64,000 bases of DNA from assembly GCA_032622095.1 (NCBI GenBank), contig CP136063.1, positions 27,158,987-27,222,986 on the forward strand. The letters are read 5' to 3'. Numbering within the stretch: position 1 is the stretch's first letter; each line of letters begins with the position of its first letter. Of the stretch, positions 38,010 to 49,600 are shown piece by piece. This DNA is from Siphonodentalium dalli. Its lineage: Eukaryota > Mollusca > Scaphopoda > Gadilida > Siphonodentaliidae. The notes under the pieces were generated by a model, which saw only the letters and a program-made list of their open reading frames with translations, did no database searches and was not told the origin of the DNA. The translations under genes were made by a program, and so were the position numbers.

Positions 38010-38610
38010 CTCGTTGCACTTCTGGAAATTGCTGGAAATACAATTAAAATATATGGAAGTCATGGCTTATTTAGGAATTTGGTTTTGGACAGTGACACAA
38101 GGAGTTAGCATGTGCCTTATATGATCAACGTTCGATAAAAATTAAACAAGCTAGGTGGATAATGTTCCAGCAGAAGTTTGAGAATCAACAGAAGGTACTT
38201 GATATTTCTGATATGTGAGGAATCTTTACTACTACAGTAAAAATGAGTCAACATGATAGCAAAATAGTGGAGACTTACAAACGTTGCCAAATCAACCACT
38301 CCCGATGTAGCATTTCATGGATAGACGGCCGATAGGCAATATGAGCTGTTTGACCCATTCTGTCCTGAAGATGTTGGACAGGAATGCTATTGACTGATAA
38401 CATCGCATTTTATAAAATTGACAGTGAAGATGAGATTGCATAAACCGTTGGCAGTACTATTGCAATATATGGTATGAATTATATCAACTAGTCTGAATGA
38501 CCTTTCAAGTTGAGTAGCATAAAGCATAAAATTTCATGTCTGGTATTGTGGATGAATTTGTGCTTATTGTGGTGCATGTTTTGCAGTGTTGTCCATAATA
38601 ATGACAAAGT
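38010..38610 (+). repeat. Diverged direct copy of 8,860-9,560
   Basis: It is collinear with the left-arm-specific segment over about 600 bp, with many substitutions and indels. Landmarks include GCTTATTTAGGAA, CAAGCTAGGTGGATAATGTT, CCAAATCAACCACTCCCGATG, and TGAATGACCTTTC near the end. Both copies stop near GTGGTGCATGTTTT...CCATAA. It may be a decayed transposon or gene relic. Fragments of open frame persist in both copies but in different frames, and I could not name a family. Confidence 0.7.
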
Positions 38611-38925
38611 CTATAATAGAACAAACCAACTCTGAATGATGACTTTGTCAGTTTTCTGAGTGTTTACGATATATGCATAACCAAGTTCACGTACCTGTCA
38701 ACACGTTCACATACGTGGTTGTTTTTTTAACAAGTGTAGAAAAATCTGTATATTCTTTGCTCCACTTGTTAAAATAATAACGTGATATAGTCTAGGGGTT
38801 TAAACTATAAAAAATTAAAGCAATCAACAAACAAACTCAAACTTTTTCAGCAAATATATTTGGAAAACAATTAGGGATTTGTTCTCAGAGGGTATGTGCT
38901 TTTACAAAGTAATATCCAGATACAC

Positions 38926-39309
38926 GGGCTAGCACAGGTTTGTGACAAAACAAAATGGTAATTATATTCGTGTATCTGGGTAATTTGATTTTCATTGCGA
39001 AATTTACTCTCTGCATAGTCTTTGCTCACCTTGTGTGATTTAGCAAAGTAATAACCAGATAAAGGTATATATATCTTGTATGTGTTTGACAGTACATTGA
39101 TAAATCACATAACCTGTGGGCTAGCACAGGTTCGTGTCAAACCAAAATGGTAATTATATTCGTGTATCTGGGCAATTTGATTTCCATTGCGAAATTTACT
39201 CTCTGCATAATCATTGCTCACCTTGTGTGATTTAGCAAAGTAATAACCAGATAAAGGTATATATATCTTGTATGTGTTTGACAGTACATTGAAAAATCAC
39301 ATAACCTGT
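38926..39309 (+). repeat. Tandem duplication, 192-bp unit, two copies
   Basis: 38,926-39,117 and 39,118-39,309 align at an offset of 192 bp. Both begin GGGCTAGCACAGGTT and contain GTGTATCTGGG.AATTTGATT and CACCTTGTGTGATTTAGC. The second copy continues into a segment that matches 32,130-32,515. Confidence 0.85.
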
Positions 39310-39555
39310 GAATACAAATCTGATATTTACCCACAAATATGGATATTGCTTTCAGTAATAACATACCCTCTGAAAGCAAATATCAAATTTACAGATACAT
39401 TCATTAGATTAATCTCATTTGTATGGATCACATACCATGTATATCCATATTGATTTCATAGACCCCACAACTTTGATCTAAGGTTTAATTTACAGCTGAT
39501 AATACATTCGATAAATTAGTAAGGGTATATCATATAACATTACTAATTGTAATCT
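39115..39555 (+). repeat. Direct copy of 32,130-32,515
   Basis: It is collinear with the right-arm-specific segment, from the GGTTCGTGTCAAAC block through TTCAGTAATAACATACCCTCTGAAA to AAATTAGTAAGGGT. The distance between copies is about 7 kb. Together with the 38,010 block it shows that several pieces of the giant repeat also exist outside it. Confidence 0.8.
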
Positions 39556-40329
39556 TAGTAGATTAGATATCCTGGCTGTGAACCATATATCCTTAGTAAT
39601 TGTAAAAGTGGATTGGCTAGAGGTCACCCCATAGGTTACTATAGAAAAGTGGAATGCCAATATTCTTAGTACACATACTAGTGTCCCTTCCGGAATATCG
39701 ACATACCCAACTCTGAAACGCATTATGAAATTAAGAAATAGCCACCATTGAACTTCGTACCACTAATAGAAATACAGAATGTTTGTATATTGTACGTCGC
39801 AAGCATATGAACGCACTTGTCACGATATCAATATCACTCACTTGGTATGAAATATGTATACAAATCCGCATGTGCGTGTTCATGTCGTCTGTTCATCGGA
39901 CCAGTGCAATGTCTTAATGATAGCTTGACCTGTCAAATACATTTCCACTATCTCGTGAATTTCATAAGCATTCCGCATTAAGTAACACAATGTATGGAAG
40001 CATGTATGTGTTTATCGCACGAAGATACCTATCATCTAACTAGCCCCACCCACGTCTCTACATCTCTGCAAGATGGGTGTTGGCTAACATAGTTCCACCA
40101 ACTTGGCAACTCATCGATTTAACGAAAACACTGGATATTAGAAGCAGTGTATAGTGATTTAATATCACTACAATGCTTAAAATGTCACTGATATTGTTTG
40201 TATTTGTTCTGGGATAATTATTATGTCTACTTCAATTTAATAGGCACCATTCACCATCACTACCAAAAGAATTCATACCATCTAATGGTCAACACAATTC
40301 AAAATTACTGAGAAAAAAACCCATTCTAA
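39556..40329. other. Nothing recognised
   Basis: AT-rich non-coding sequence. I see no domain, repeat or RNA gene in this stretch. Confidence 0.5.
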
Positions 40330-40331
40330 TA

Positions 40332-40994
40332 CTGTATACACTCGCCAGTAAGGCCGGGGTGGGGACCCATGCACATATTTGCTAAAAATGGGTAATGGGC
40401 TACTCATGAGGACCCCTCCTGAGCAAAGATTCAGTTAGCATTCAGGTGCCACCCTACATTCATATTTTATACCAATACCATGTTCTGTATTGAATAAATA
40501 TATAAATAATATGTTTTATTTATATTACTAAGAAGATAAAATCACATGCTAATAACAAGAAAGTCACAAGTTAATGTTGTTTACACTAATGCTAATAAAA
40601 TATAATACACTAACTCTTGCAAAAACACAACATTGAGATGCAGGTGAACAGTAAGTGACACATCCTTTGATTTTATTGATTTGATACCTCTTTGATTGCT
40701 CCAACAACTAAGAATAGAATATGTGTATAATTCAAAACAAAATTAACACAAGTGTATACTATTATACATCTTTATTTTTTAAGAAAAACAATTTGAAAAA
40801 ATAATGAACGCACATATGTGCTTGAGTATCTTCTCCTATTCCACACGATACAAAGACGTGATTGTATTCACATACCAAATGCTAAAAAAAATGGGGGTGG
40901 GCTTATCTAAAAGGACCACCCCATGATTTAGTTAGGGTAAAACACCCAAAATGGACTTATCTTCAATGATGGGCTTAATGGTGGGTGTATACAG
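40332..40994. mobile_element. TA-flanked non-autonomous DNA element, 663 bp
   Basis: The terminal inverted repeats start CTGTATACACTCGCCAGTAA on the left and CTGTATACACCCACCATTAA on the complement of the right end. TA lies on both sides (40,330-40,331 and 40,995-40,996), as for Tc1/mariner-type insertions. Inside, two related blocks (around 40,379 and 40,886) share GCTAAAAAT-GGG...GATTTAGTTAG in direct orientation. The interior is AT-rich with no transposase frame. The superfamily assignment rests only on the TA site, and the ends are not a textbook mariner terminus. Confidence 0.65.
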
Positions 40995-40996
40995 TA

Positions 40997-42192
40997 TGTG
41001 TGCTAAAAAAGAGTTAGGAAGGGAGGCCCAATTACAATCAGTTGGGCCTATTGGTATTTAGGGGTCAACTCTGTCCACTGGAACATGACAAACATGGCAA
41101 GAATAACAAAATACTAATGGGCATCTCATTCTAATAACCCCACTGTGATATTCTGGCTTGTTGGTGTATTTGGATTTAGTTTAAAATATTGTGACAATAT
41201 TGTTGGCACCAATATTTTATTAATCAGAAGTCAATCATATCACATAGGAATCTTCATGTCTTCTTTGATTACACTTTCTGTAAGACATAACCTTCAGGTG
41301 TAAAGTATGCTGTTTACCAAATGTAATACAAGATTGACGCTCTTCATAATATAAGGAGTGTATATTTTCCTAAGAACAAGTGGATCAATACTCTGTATAG
41401 TGATAAGATGTTTTGCACTGGAGAAAGAAATACACATCAGCTTCCTGGAGTAATTTCCGTTGTGAACACAGGTTCAAGAATCACCATATGTACATTGTAC
41501 AATCGGAAGCCTTAGATTACCCCCACCCCAAAGATATCCATTGCACACATGACTACCTCATATAATTTGGAAAGAAACTGCGTCCTGTTATCGTGCATTT
41601 CCCAACACTTCATTGAAGTTGATTCTAGTATTATATGTAAGCAGGAGTGGCAATTTTGCAAATTCTGAAAAGATGTTGGTTCTTGTCTTGTAGCTTCTTG
41701 TCGATACTGTATTTGCAAGTGACACACATTCCATCATGAGACCTCATGCGGTAACACAGAAAATATTGGCTTTGGCTAGTGATGAGCCGATGATCGGAAA
41801 CGACAATCGGAATCGACCGACTGTGGCCCATCGGATGACAATCGGTACTTGGGTTTCAACATCGGCATTTCCGATTGTCTAAATAATAAATAGGTGCTTG
41901 ATTTTCTTCAATAAACTGTGTTAAATATAACGATGTTTTGTTGAATAAATGACCAGTAAACACGGGGAAAGTGTAACCAAACACAAATTTGATGATATAC
42001 AGAGAGGTACTGACTAACACAGATAAAACACCCGCATGTATATGTCACCTGACACATAATTACGCAGTTTACTGCATTCACCACGCATCAGTTACAAGCA
42101 AGCAAGACAAGAAAACCATAGTCATAAATGGCAACACCACCAAGATCATATTATTAGCCATAAATATAGATTATAATATAATTATAATATAA
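40997..42192. other. Non-coding; CGAT/ATCGG-rich patch at about 41,785-41,875
   Basis: No gene is recognised. A patch around 41,785-41,875 (GATGAGCCGATGATCGGAAA, then several ATCGG/CCGAT words) resembles the terminal part of hAT-type MITEs that begin with a TGATGGGCCGAT-like end. I could not find a matching second end or a target duplication, so it is only a possible solo end. Confidence 0.35.
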
Positions 42193-42244
42193 AATATTAT
42201 TCATTAGTTAGCGCTCATATAGGCGCTAACTAATGAATAATATT
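42193..42244. repeat. Perfect 22-bp stem hairpin
   Basis: 42,193-42,214 (AATATTATTCATTAGTTAGC followed by GC) and 42,223-42,244 are exact reverse complements with an 8-base loop. A perfect stem of this length in otherwise unstructured DNA suggests a tiny foldback element or a recently formed palindrome. No coding sequence adjoins it. Confidence 0.8.
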
Positions 42245-42814
42245 ATTTGATTGACTTGCTAAATAACATCTAATAAATATTCATCTTATTCACAACTTTA
42301 AGGAGTACGTCTGGCACACGAGCATATTTATCGCCGTTTGATTTGCACCAAGTGAACTCGGCGCATATATAATTGATAGAACAGACCTCTATTATGATGA
42401 TCGTGTCGTTATTTGTTTAAAATACGTATCAATTGACATATACGCGCCCGTTCCCTCATTAAAATATACATATATCGCCCATTTTAGGGGAACTCCGCGA
42501 ATTCGAGAATTTCCACAAAGTGATATCCACAAGTAGGGACCTACTGCAAATCGTCGCACCCAATGCAATTTGTAAACAAATACGATTGACGAGGTGAGCT
42601 TTAATTAAATGAAAGAAGCAATGCTACATGAACTATTTGCCAGTGTGCCATATATATGTGTCAACTAAGGTCGCTTTGCGTGGTAAAAGTGATAGTGGAA
42701 ATTCGGAAAACCTATTGAAAATGAAAGTAGCCTACAATTTTGGGAATTCCGCGGCAGATTGCAGTGAATCTATACTATTGAAAGTGAATGTACGATTCCT
42801 GGAATTCTATCAGA

Positions 42815-42892
42815 TATCGCGACTCTGCTCGTTTTCGTGATCATAGGTTATATAGGGCCTATATGACCACGAAAACGAGTCGAGTCGCGATA
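42815..42892. repeat. Near-perfect hairpin, about 33-bp stem
   Basis: The left arm TATCGCGACTCTGCTCGTTT...CATAGG pairs with the right arm CCTATATGACCACGAAAACG...TCGCGATA with a few mismatches. The loop is about 10 bases of TA/GG. The palindrome is richer in GC than the flanks. It lies 0.2 kb from the hAT element. Confidence 0.75.
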
Positions 42893-43105
42893 CATCCATC
42901 GGTACAGACACATTGTTTATACGATACAATTTTGACTTGATGACCAGAAAATGAAAGATGGCGGTTACTCCAAGTCTCCAACAGAACAGGCATGCGTACT
43001 TCTCAATTTTGTCGTTTAATTTTTTGCTTAGTGAATGCCATGCCACATGCTGTGTTGTATATGTTCTGTAATATATCCAGGAACTGCTTTAGTAGTTGAC
43101 TCATA

Positions 43106-43930
43106 CAGGGTTGGCAGATTTAAATCAAGCATTTTTTTCAAAAAAATCATTGATTTAAATTAATTTTTTTAAATGATTGCATATCTCAAGAATTTGCATT
43201 ATATAGCAAGGTTTTTTGTAAACTATAACATGATTATGAATAAACAATATATAAAATTGGATAATAGATATGAAATTGTGCAGTAATTGTCAACCCTATA
43301 GAATACAGGCATACTGCATGGTTTTGTGATTACTGCTCCAGCAACGGCCTGTTCCACTTATTTGTAACTATCAATCAGATTCAGCACTCCTCATTACACT
43401 ATTAAATTTGCTTTCCTTTTCTGTTTGCCATACACGTAAATGTCAACCAAGTAATTCTACCATATACTCTGCCATCTAAACTACTCTAGTTGCCTAATGT
43501 CCATACTTGATATACGGTGTGAATACATGTGTGTCCTCAAATCACCGAGGAGAAAAGGTGATTGATAATATATTCAGTTCTCAGCTAAAATTTAATAAAT
43601 GTATTACTAGTAGTAAATCTTTAAGCACAGGTCTACGTATCCAGATATCACAACATTGGAACTCACGTGGACCTAACTGTATGCACAATTAAGTACATTG
43701 TCGCTATATTTGTTCTGCCATGATATTTGTGCTTGGTACATGTAGTTATACAAAAAATAATAAATAATAATAGAATTTTGATTAATCCTGCCTTGGATAT
43801 AATAAGCAACACCTTTTAGAACCTTCATTTATCAAAGACATTGCACAATTGCATATTTTCATAACAATTAGAAGAAAAAAATCGATTTAAATAAAATAAA
43901 TCTGATTTAAATCAAATATCACCAACCCTG
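43106..43930. mobile_element. Non-autonomous hAT element, 825 bp, with 8-bp TSD
   Basis: The element begins CAGGGTTGGCAGATTTAAAT and ends with the complement of CAGGGTTGGTGATATTTGAT. It is flanked by the exact 8-bp duplication GACTCATA (43,098-43,105 and 43,931-43,938). CAGGG termini and 8-bp target duplications define hAT transposons. Subterminal GATTTAAATCA words occur near both ends. No hAT transposase or BED-finger frame is present; the longest open frame inside is 61 codons with no recognisable motif. It would need transposase supplied from elsewhere. Confidence 0.88.
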
Positions 43931-43938
43931 GACTCATA

Positions 43939-46445
43939 TCATACATGACACCTTCCTCTTAGTTTGGGAGAATCTCACCCATCAGATTACGCAAAGCAAC
44001 ACCGTGTGCGATGATCGTGTTGCTGGATTATGTGGTTCCAGTTATATGTTCAATACATTTAATGTGGAACAATATATGGTATCATGATTCAAATGCAATC
44101 AATTTAGAAAAATCGCACCCAACACGACGCAGAACCTCCTCGTCCTCTTTTTCCTTCGCGTGGCGTTCGAGTATCACAAAATTAAACGTGCTGGCACGAA
44201 CTAACGTCTTGATTCCTTAATGAGACAACTATGCCATATAAGTGTGCATATAAGGCATTTAGTCCTGAAATCAAACGGTTCTCGTCTAACTGTTGCGGTT
44301 TTCTGATCAAAAGAAGTAGCCGACGTTGTATGTTACGGCACAGAAATTTGAAGAACTTGTAAATGTGGAGAAGCAATTCTTATGCCAACTTATGTCGAGT
44401 TTTTAAGGTCAATTCCATGTTCTTCGAGAAATGTAGATAACCAAGCTGGTAAATCACACATTGCTGATGATTGGCGAACATCCAACACAAGAAAGAAGGA
44501 TCAGAAACCAGGATCAGCAGCTTTTCACAGGTTCTCATCTTTCAACTTGTTAAACAGCGATTGAAGTTAATCGAAACCTTGCACTTTTTGGCAACACTCA
44601 TTAACTTAAGAGGACTCGTCTCCATTTCAGTTGTGTCAATTGTGGTCACCGACAACTATGCCGGTTAAACAAAACCATTTCTCACCATGAACAACCATGG
44701 GCAGCCCGGTGTGTCCTGGTCTCTTGACCGTAACCGTGTGCGTTTGTCTGGAGTTAGACCACTAGATGTTAGAATGTATGCAATTTTTCAGGTAAAAATA
44801 ACTGAATGGTCTCATACCGGAACTATATATAACCATGGTTGATGAAAATATAGGATATTAGGCCAGACCACTGAGGTGCAAGGGGGAGCAATGGAATTAT
44901 GCAAAGACATGTATTTGGTCTGATTCTAATTCAAGCGGGGGGGGGGGGGTGCAGTTGGAATTCCAATGTGGACACCCCCCGAACCGAGACCCTCCCCACT
45001 CGGCGCCACGACAACTGCTTTTGGCAGATGGGCCGGTATTATATTCATTTCCCGTTCCGATATTTTGGCCCAGTCCGCCTCTGTACATGTACCAGGGTCT
45101 ATTATCAACTGGTACATAAAGTAACAGTTGAGTGACAACAGATTAAGTGCTAAATTAGCTAGAATGTGAGCGGTTTATACTCTACATGCATCAACATAAG
45201 AAGCCGGGCAAAATGGCACATATGTGATTGTGTTCGTTTTCGTTGCGTTGGGAGGACGCATATTTACTTGCACACCAACATTGCGAGGAAAATTATATAT
45301 ATGAGGACATTGTGTGTACATCGGATGTCTGTAGAATGAATGAGACGTAGGGGTCGAAATAATCGAATTTTATCACATTTAGCGATGTTATGTGGTCAAC
45401 ATCACCGCCCGTTCCCGTTCAAACACTAAAATGCATTAGGACTCTCCCATTCTATGGAACCTATCTTCTTTATTTCAAAACTGCATTGGAGGAATTATGT
45501 ACCAGAGGAGAGTGTAAACTTGAGAAATCCTCACACTCGTCACACAAACACTTGTGAATACATCCAATGATATATATAATAACCAACTTATGAGGAAAAT
45601 GTTCAATATAATATAGCCCAAAACTCATGTTCATTTGAAAGCATTCGCGATTAATTTTTCAAAACTTATTTTGATCCAAGATGAGACGTCTATGAAGACT
45701 TTCATCAAAATATCCCCACAGATTGGACTGTTTGTTTAATGTTTGAAGGGGTATGGACCGATTTAAGTAGTTCGTTCAGATTCACGGGTGGGAATGAGAG
45801 ACGAACCATAATTCGTGAGCGATAAATCAACCAGTAGCCATAGGAACGAAATCATGGCTTTATTCTGTCGGCGATCAACGATGAACATCAAAAACATAGA
45901 AGCATTTCAAGTTCTTTGAAGATGACCGACATACGTTGACGTTCACGAAGTTGATGGACAAATTCGGTCAAGGTCGAATGACATCGCTTTTGAATCACTT
46001 GCCTTCGATAGGGACATGGTCATTAGGTTCTATTATTGGGTGGTCGGCGGGATACACTGAAGCCTTTGAGCCAATTATACCATTGCAAGTGGTCTAATCA
46101 GGGTTCATACAGGTTCCCAAAGTCTAAATTTAAGCTTTAAAATTCAAGGTCTTCGAGGGCTTTTTCAAGGACATTCTCATTACTGTACAATGCCACATGT
46201 ATGGATATGAGAGGGGTATTACTCATGCCCCATGAAGGCAGAGAATAAATTCAATGTGGATCACTGAATTGTTACTACCCATGTTTCACTTCAGTTCGAA
46301 TTCGCGCCTACCGCTTGCCTAATTTTATTCACCGTACGCGTTTTATTGCGTGCCTAAAACAAACAATTAATGCTTTGTGCGATGTTGACAATACAATGCT
46401 TCTCTTGATCCAAACAAAAATAAATGGGAGATCACCCAACAGCAA
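43939..46445. other. Non-coding stretch with G-run and a possible solo hAT end
   Basis: No gene could be supported. A run of about twelve G lies at 44,937-44,948. At about 46,097 a CAGGGTTCATACAGGTTCC segment followed by TTCAAGG words looks like one end of a hAT-type MITE, but the opposite end is not seen. A short plus-strand frame around 44,450-44,560 contains FHRF preceded by basic residues, weakly reminiscent of a THAP domain, but the zinc ligands are not in place. Confidence 0.4.
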
Positions 46446-46540
46446 GAATGACGTCATATAATTTTTTTTATAGCAACCACCAGCTCGCCGCAGGCGAGCG
46501 TGGTTGTTTATACCTTAACAGGTGAATGACGTCATATAAT
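46446..46540. repeat. 17-bp direct repeat flanking a GC-rich hairpin
   Basis: GAATGACGTCATATAAT occurs exactly at 46,446-46,462 and 46,524-46,540, each followed by a T-rich run. Between them lies a hairpin with CAACCAC (46,474-46,480) pairing with GTGGTTG (46,500-46,506) and CTCGCC pairing with GGCGAG. Both direct repeats contain the CRE-type core TGACGTCA. It could be a small insertion flanked by a long target duplication, or a regulatory arrangement. Confidence 0.6.
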
Positions 46541-46689
46541 AATTTTTTATATTTTCTATACGATGATGCCCAACGATTCAGGAAAGATTGTATGCTATTT
46601 AGCGAATTGACACGTGACTTCCGATTAGCGGAATCGGAAGTGGAACAACGAGATGAAATGCCATGATGCCACTTACGTCATGTTGGCTG

Positions 46690-49600
46690 CGTAGGTGCAG
46701 CATTAACCCTTTCACGATGGGAGATGCGCTGGTGCAGCATTAATGTTTTTATTACTGGAGCTGTGCTGGTGCAGCATTAACCCTTTCATGACGGGAGCTG
46801 TGCTGGTGCAGCATTACATTTTCATGACAGGATCTGCGCCGGTGCAGCATTACTTATGTTATGATGGGATCTGTGCTGGTGCAGCATTAACCCTTTCATG
46901 GTTTGGGGCTGCGCCGGTGCAGCATTAACCCTTTCATGACGGGAGCTGCATTGGTGCAGCATTAACCATCTCATGACGGGAGCTGAGCTGGTGCAGCATT
47001 AAACCTTTGATGACGGGAACCGCGCTGGTGCAGCATTAATTATTTTATGATGGGATCTGTGCTGGTGCATCATTAACCCTTTATAACGGGATCTGCGTTG
47101 GTGCAGCATTAACACTTTCATGATAGGGAGCTGTGCTGGTGCAGCATTAACCCTTTCATGACGAGAGCTGCGTTGGTTCAGCATTAATTATTTTATGATG
47201 GGATCTATGCTGGTGCAGCATTAACCATTTTATAACGGGAGCTGCGTTGGTGCAGCATTAACCCATTCATGATTAGGAGATATGCTGGTGCAGCATTAAC
47301 CCTTTCATGACGGGGAGCTGTGATGGTGCAACATTAACTTTTTTATGACGGGAGCTGTGCTGGTGCAGCATTAATTATTTCATGACGGGAACTACATTGG
47401 GGCAGCATTAATTCTTTCATGACGGGAGCGGTGCTGGTGCAGTATTTAAATATTTTATGATGGGAGCTGCGTTGGTGCAGCAGCATTAACCCTTTCGTGT
47501 AACATTATTTTATGATGGGAGTTGTGCTGATGCAGCGTTTATTCTTTTATGATGGGGGTTGCGTTGTGCAACACTAACCCTTCATGCCTGGAGCTGCGTT
47601 GGGCAGCATTAATTTTTTCATGACGGGAGCTGTGCTGGTGCAGCATTAACCTTTTTATGACGGGAGCTGCGTTGGTGCAGCATTAACCCTTTCATGACCG
47701 GATCTGCGTTGGTGCAGCATTAACCCTTTCATGACGGGAGCTGCGCTGGTGCAGCATTAACCCTTTCATGACGGGAGCTGCGCTGGTGCAGCATTAATTA
47801 TTTTATGATGGGATATGTGCTGGTGCAGCAATAACCCTTTCACGACGGAGCTGCGTTGGTGCAGCATTAATTATTTTATGAATGGACCTGCGTTGATGCA
47901 GCATTAACCCTTTCATGACGAGAGCTGCGCTGGTGCAGGATTAACCCTTTCATGACGGGAGCTGCGTTGATGCAGCATTAATTATTTTATAGTGGAATCT
48001 GTGCTGGTGCAGCATTAACCCTTTTATAACGGGAGCTGCGTTGGTGCAGCATTAACCCTTCCACGGTTGGGAGTTGTGCTTGTGCAGCGTTAACCCTTTC
48101 ATGACGGGAGCTGCGCTGGTGCAGCATTAACCCTTTCATGATGGGAGCTGTGCTGGTGCAGCATTAATTATTTCATGACGGGAGGTAATTTGGAGCAGCA
48201 TTAATTCTTTCATAACGGGAGCTGTGCTGGTTCAGCATTAATGATTTTGTGATGGGAGCTGCGTTGGTGCAGCAGCATTAACCCTTTTATGTCTGGAGCT
48301 GCGTTGATGCAGCATTAACCCTTTCATGAAAGGAAATATACTGGTGCTGCGTTAATTCTTTTATGATGGGAGCTGTGCTGGTGCAGCATTTATTCTTTTA
48401 TGATGGGAGTTGCTTTGGTGCAGCATTAACCCTTCCATGACTGGAGCTGCGTTGGGGCATCATTATTTCTTTCATGACGGGAGGTGTGCTGGTGCAGCAT
48501 TAACCGTTTTATGATGGGAGCTGCGTTGGTGCAGCATTAACCCTTTCATGACGGGAGCTGCGGTGGTGCAGCATTAACCATTTCATGATCGGAGCTGTGC
48601 TGGTGCAGCATTAATTTTTTCATGACGGGAGCTGCGTTGGGGCAGCATTAATTTTTTCATGACGCGAGCTGTGCTGGTGCAGCGTTAATTCTTTTATGAT
48701 GGGAGCTGCGTTGGTGCAGCAGTATTAACCCTTTCATGGCGGGAGCTGCGTTGGTGCAGCATTAACCATTTCATGAAAGGAACTGTGCTGGTGCAGCAAT
48801 AATTATTTTATGATGGGAGCTGTGATGGTGCAGCATTTATTCTTTTATGATGGGAGTTGCGTTGGTGCATCATTAACCCTTTCGTGACTGGAGCTGCTTT
48901 CGGGCAGCATTAATTAGTTCATGACGGGAGCTGTGCTGGTGCAGCATTAACCTTTTTATGATGGGAGTTGCGCTGGTGCAGCATTAACCCTTTCATGGCG
49001 GGATCTGCGTTGTTGCAGCATTAACCTTTTTATGATGGGAGCTGTGCTGGTGCAGCATTAATTCTTTCATGACGGGAGCTGCGTTGGGGCAGCATTAATT
49101 CTTTCATGACGCGAACTGTGCTGATGCAGCGTTAATTCTTTTATGATGGGAGCTGCGTTGGTGCAGCAGTATTAACCCTTTCATGGCGGGAGCTGCGTTG
49201 GTGCAGCATTAACCCTTTCATAAAAGGAACTGTGCTGGTGCAGCATTAATTATTTTATGATGGGAGCTGTGCTGGTGCAGCATTTATTTTTTTAAGATGG
49301 GAGTTGCGTTGTTGCAGCATTAACCCTTTCGTGACGGGAGCTTCTTTCGGGCAGCATTAATTAGTTCATGACGGGAGCTGTGCTGGTGCAGCATTAACCT
49401 TTTTATTATGGGAGTTGCGCTGGTGCAGCATTAGCCCTTTCGTGGCGGGATCTGCGTTGTTGCAGCATTAACCTTTTTTATGGTGGGAATTGCGATGGTG
49501 CAGTATTAACCCTTTCATGGCGTGAGCTCCGTTGGTGCAGCATTAACCCTTTCATGACAGGAGCTGCGCTGGTGCAGCATTAACTCTTTCATTACGGGAG

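Noticed and set aside
41785..41875. hAT-type MITE end rich in CCGAT/ATCGG
   Set aside because: No second end or target duplication seen.
44100..44200. Minus-strand charged segment (ERHAKEKEDEEVLRRVG) resembling an exon
   Set aside because: Only about 38 open codons ending in a stop, no credible partner exon and no recognised family.
44382..44668. Possible THAP-domain fragment (FHRF preceded by basic residues)
   Set aside because: The C-x2-4-C and C-x2-H zinc ligands are not present at the right spacing in any frame; the resemblance is one short motif.
46096..46200. Solo hAT MITE end (CAGGGTTCATACAGG)
   Set aside because: The opposite end and the 8-bp duplication could not be found, so it is mentioned only as a possibility.
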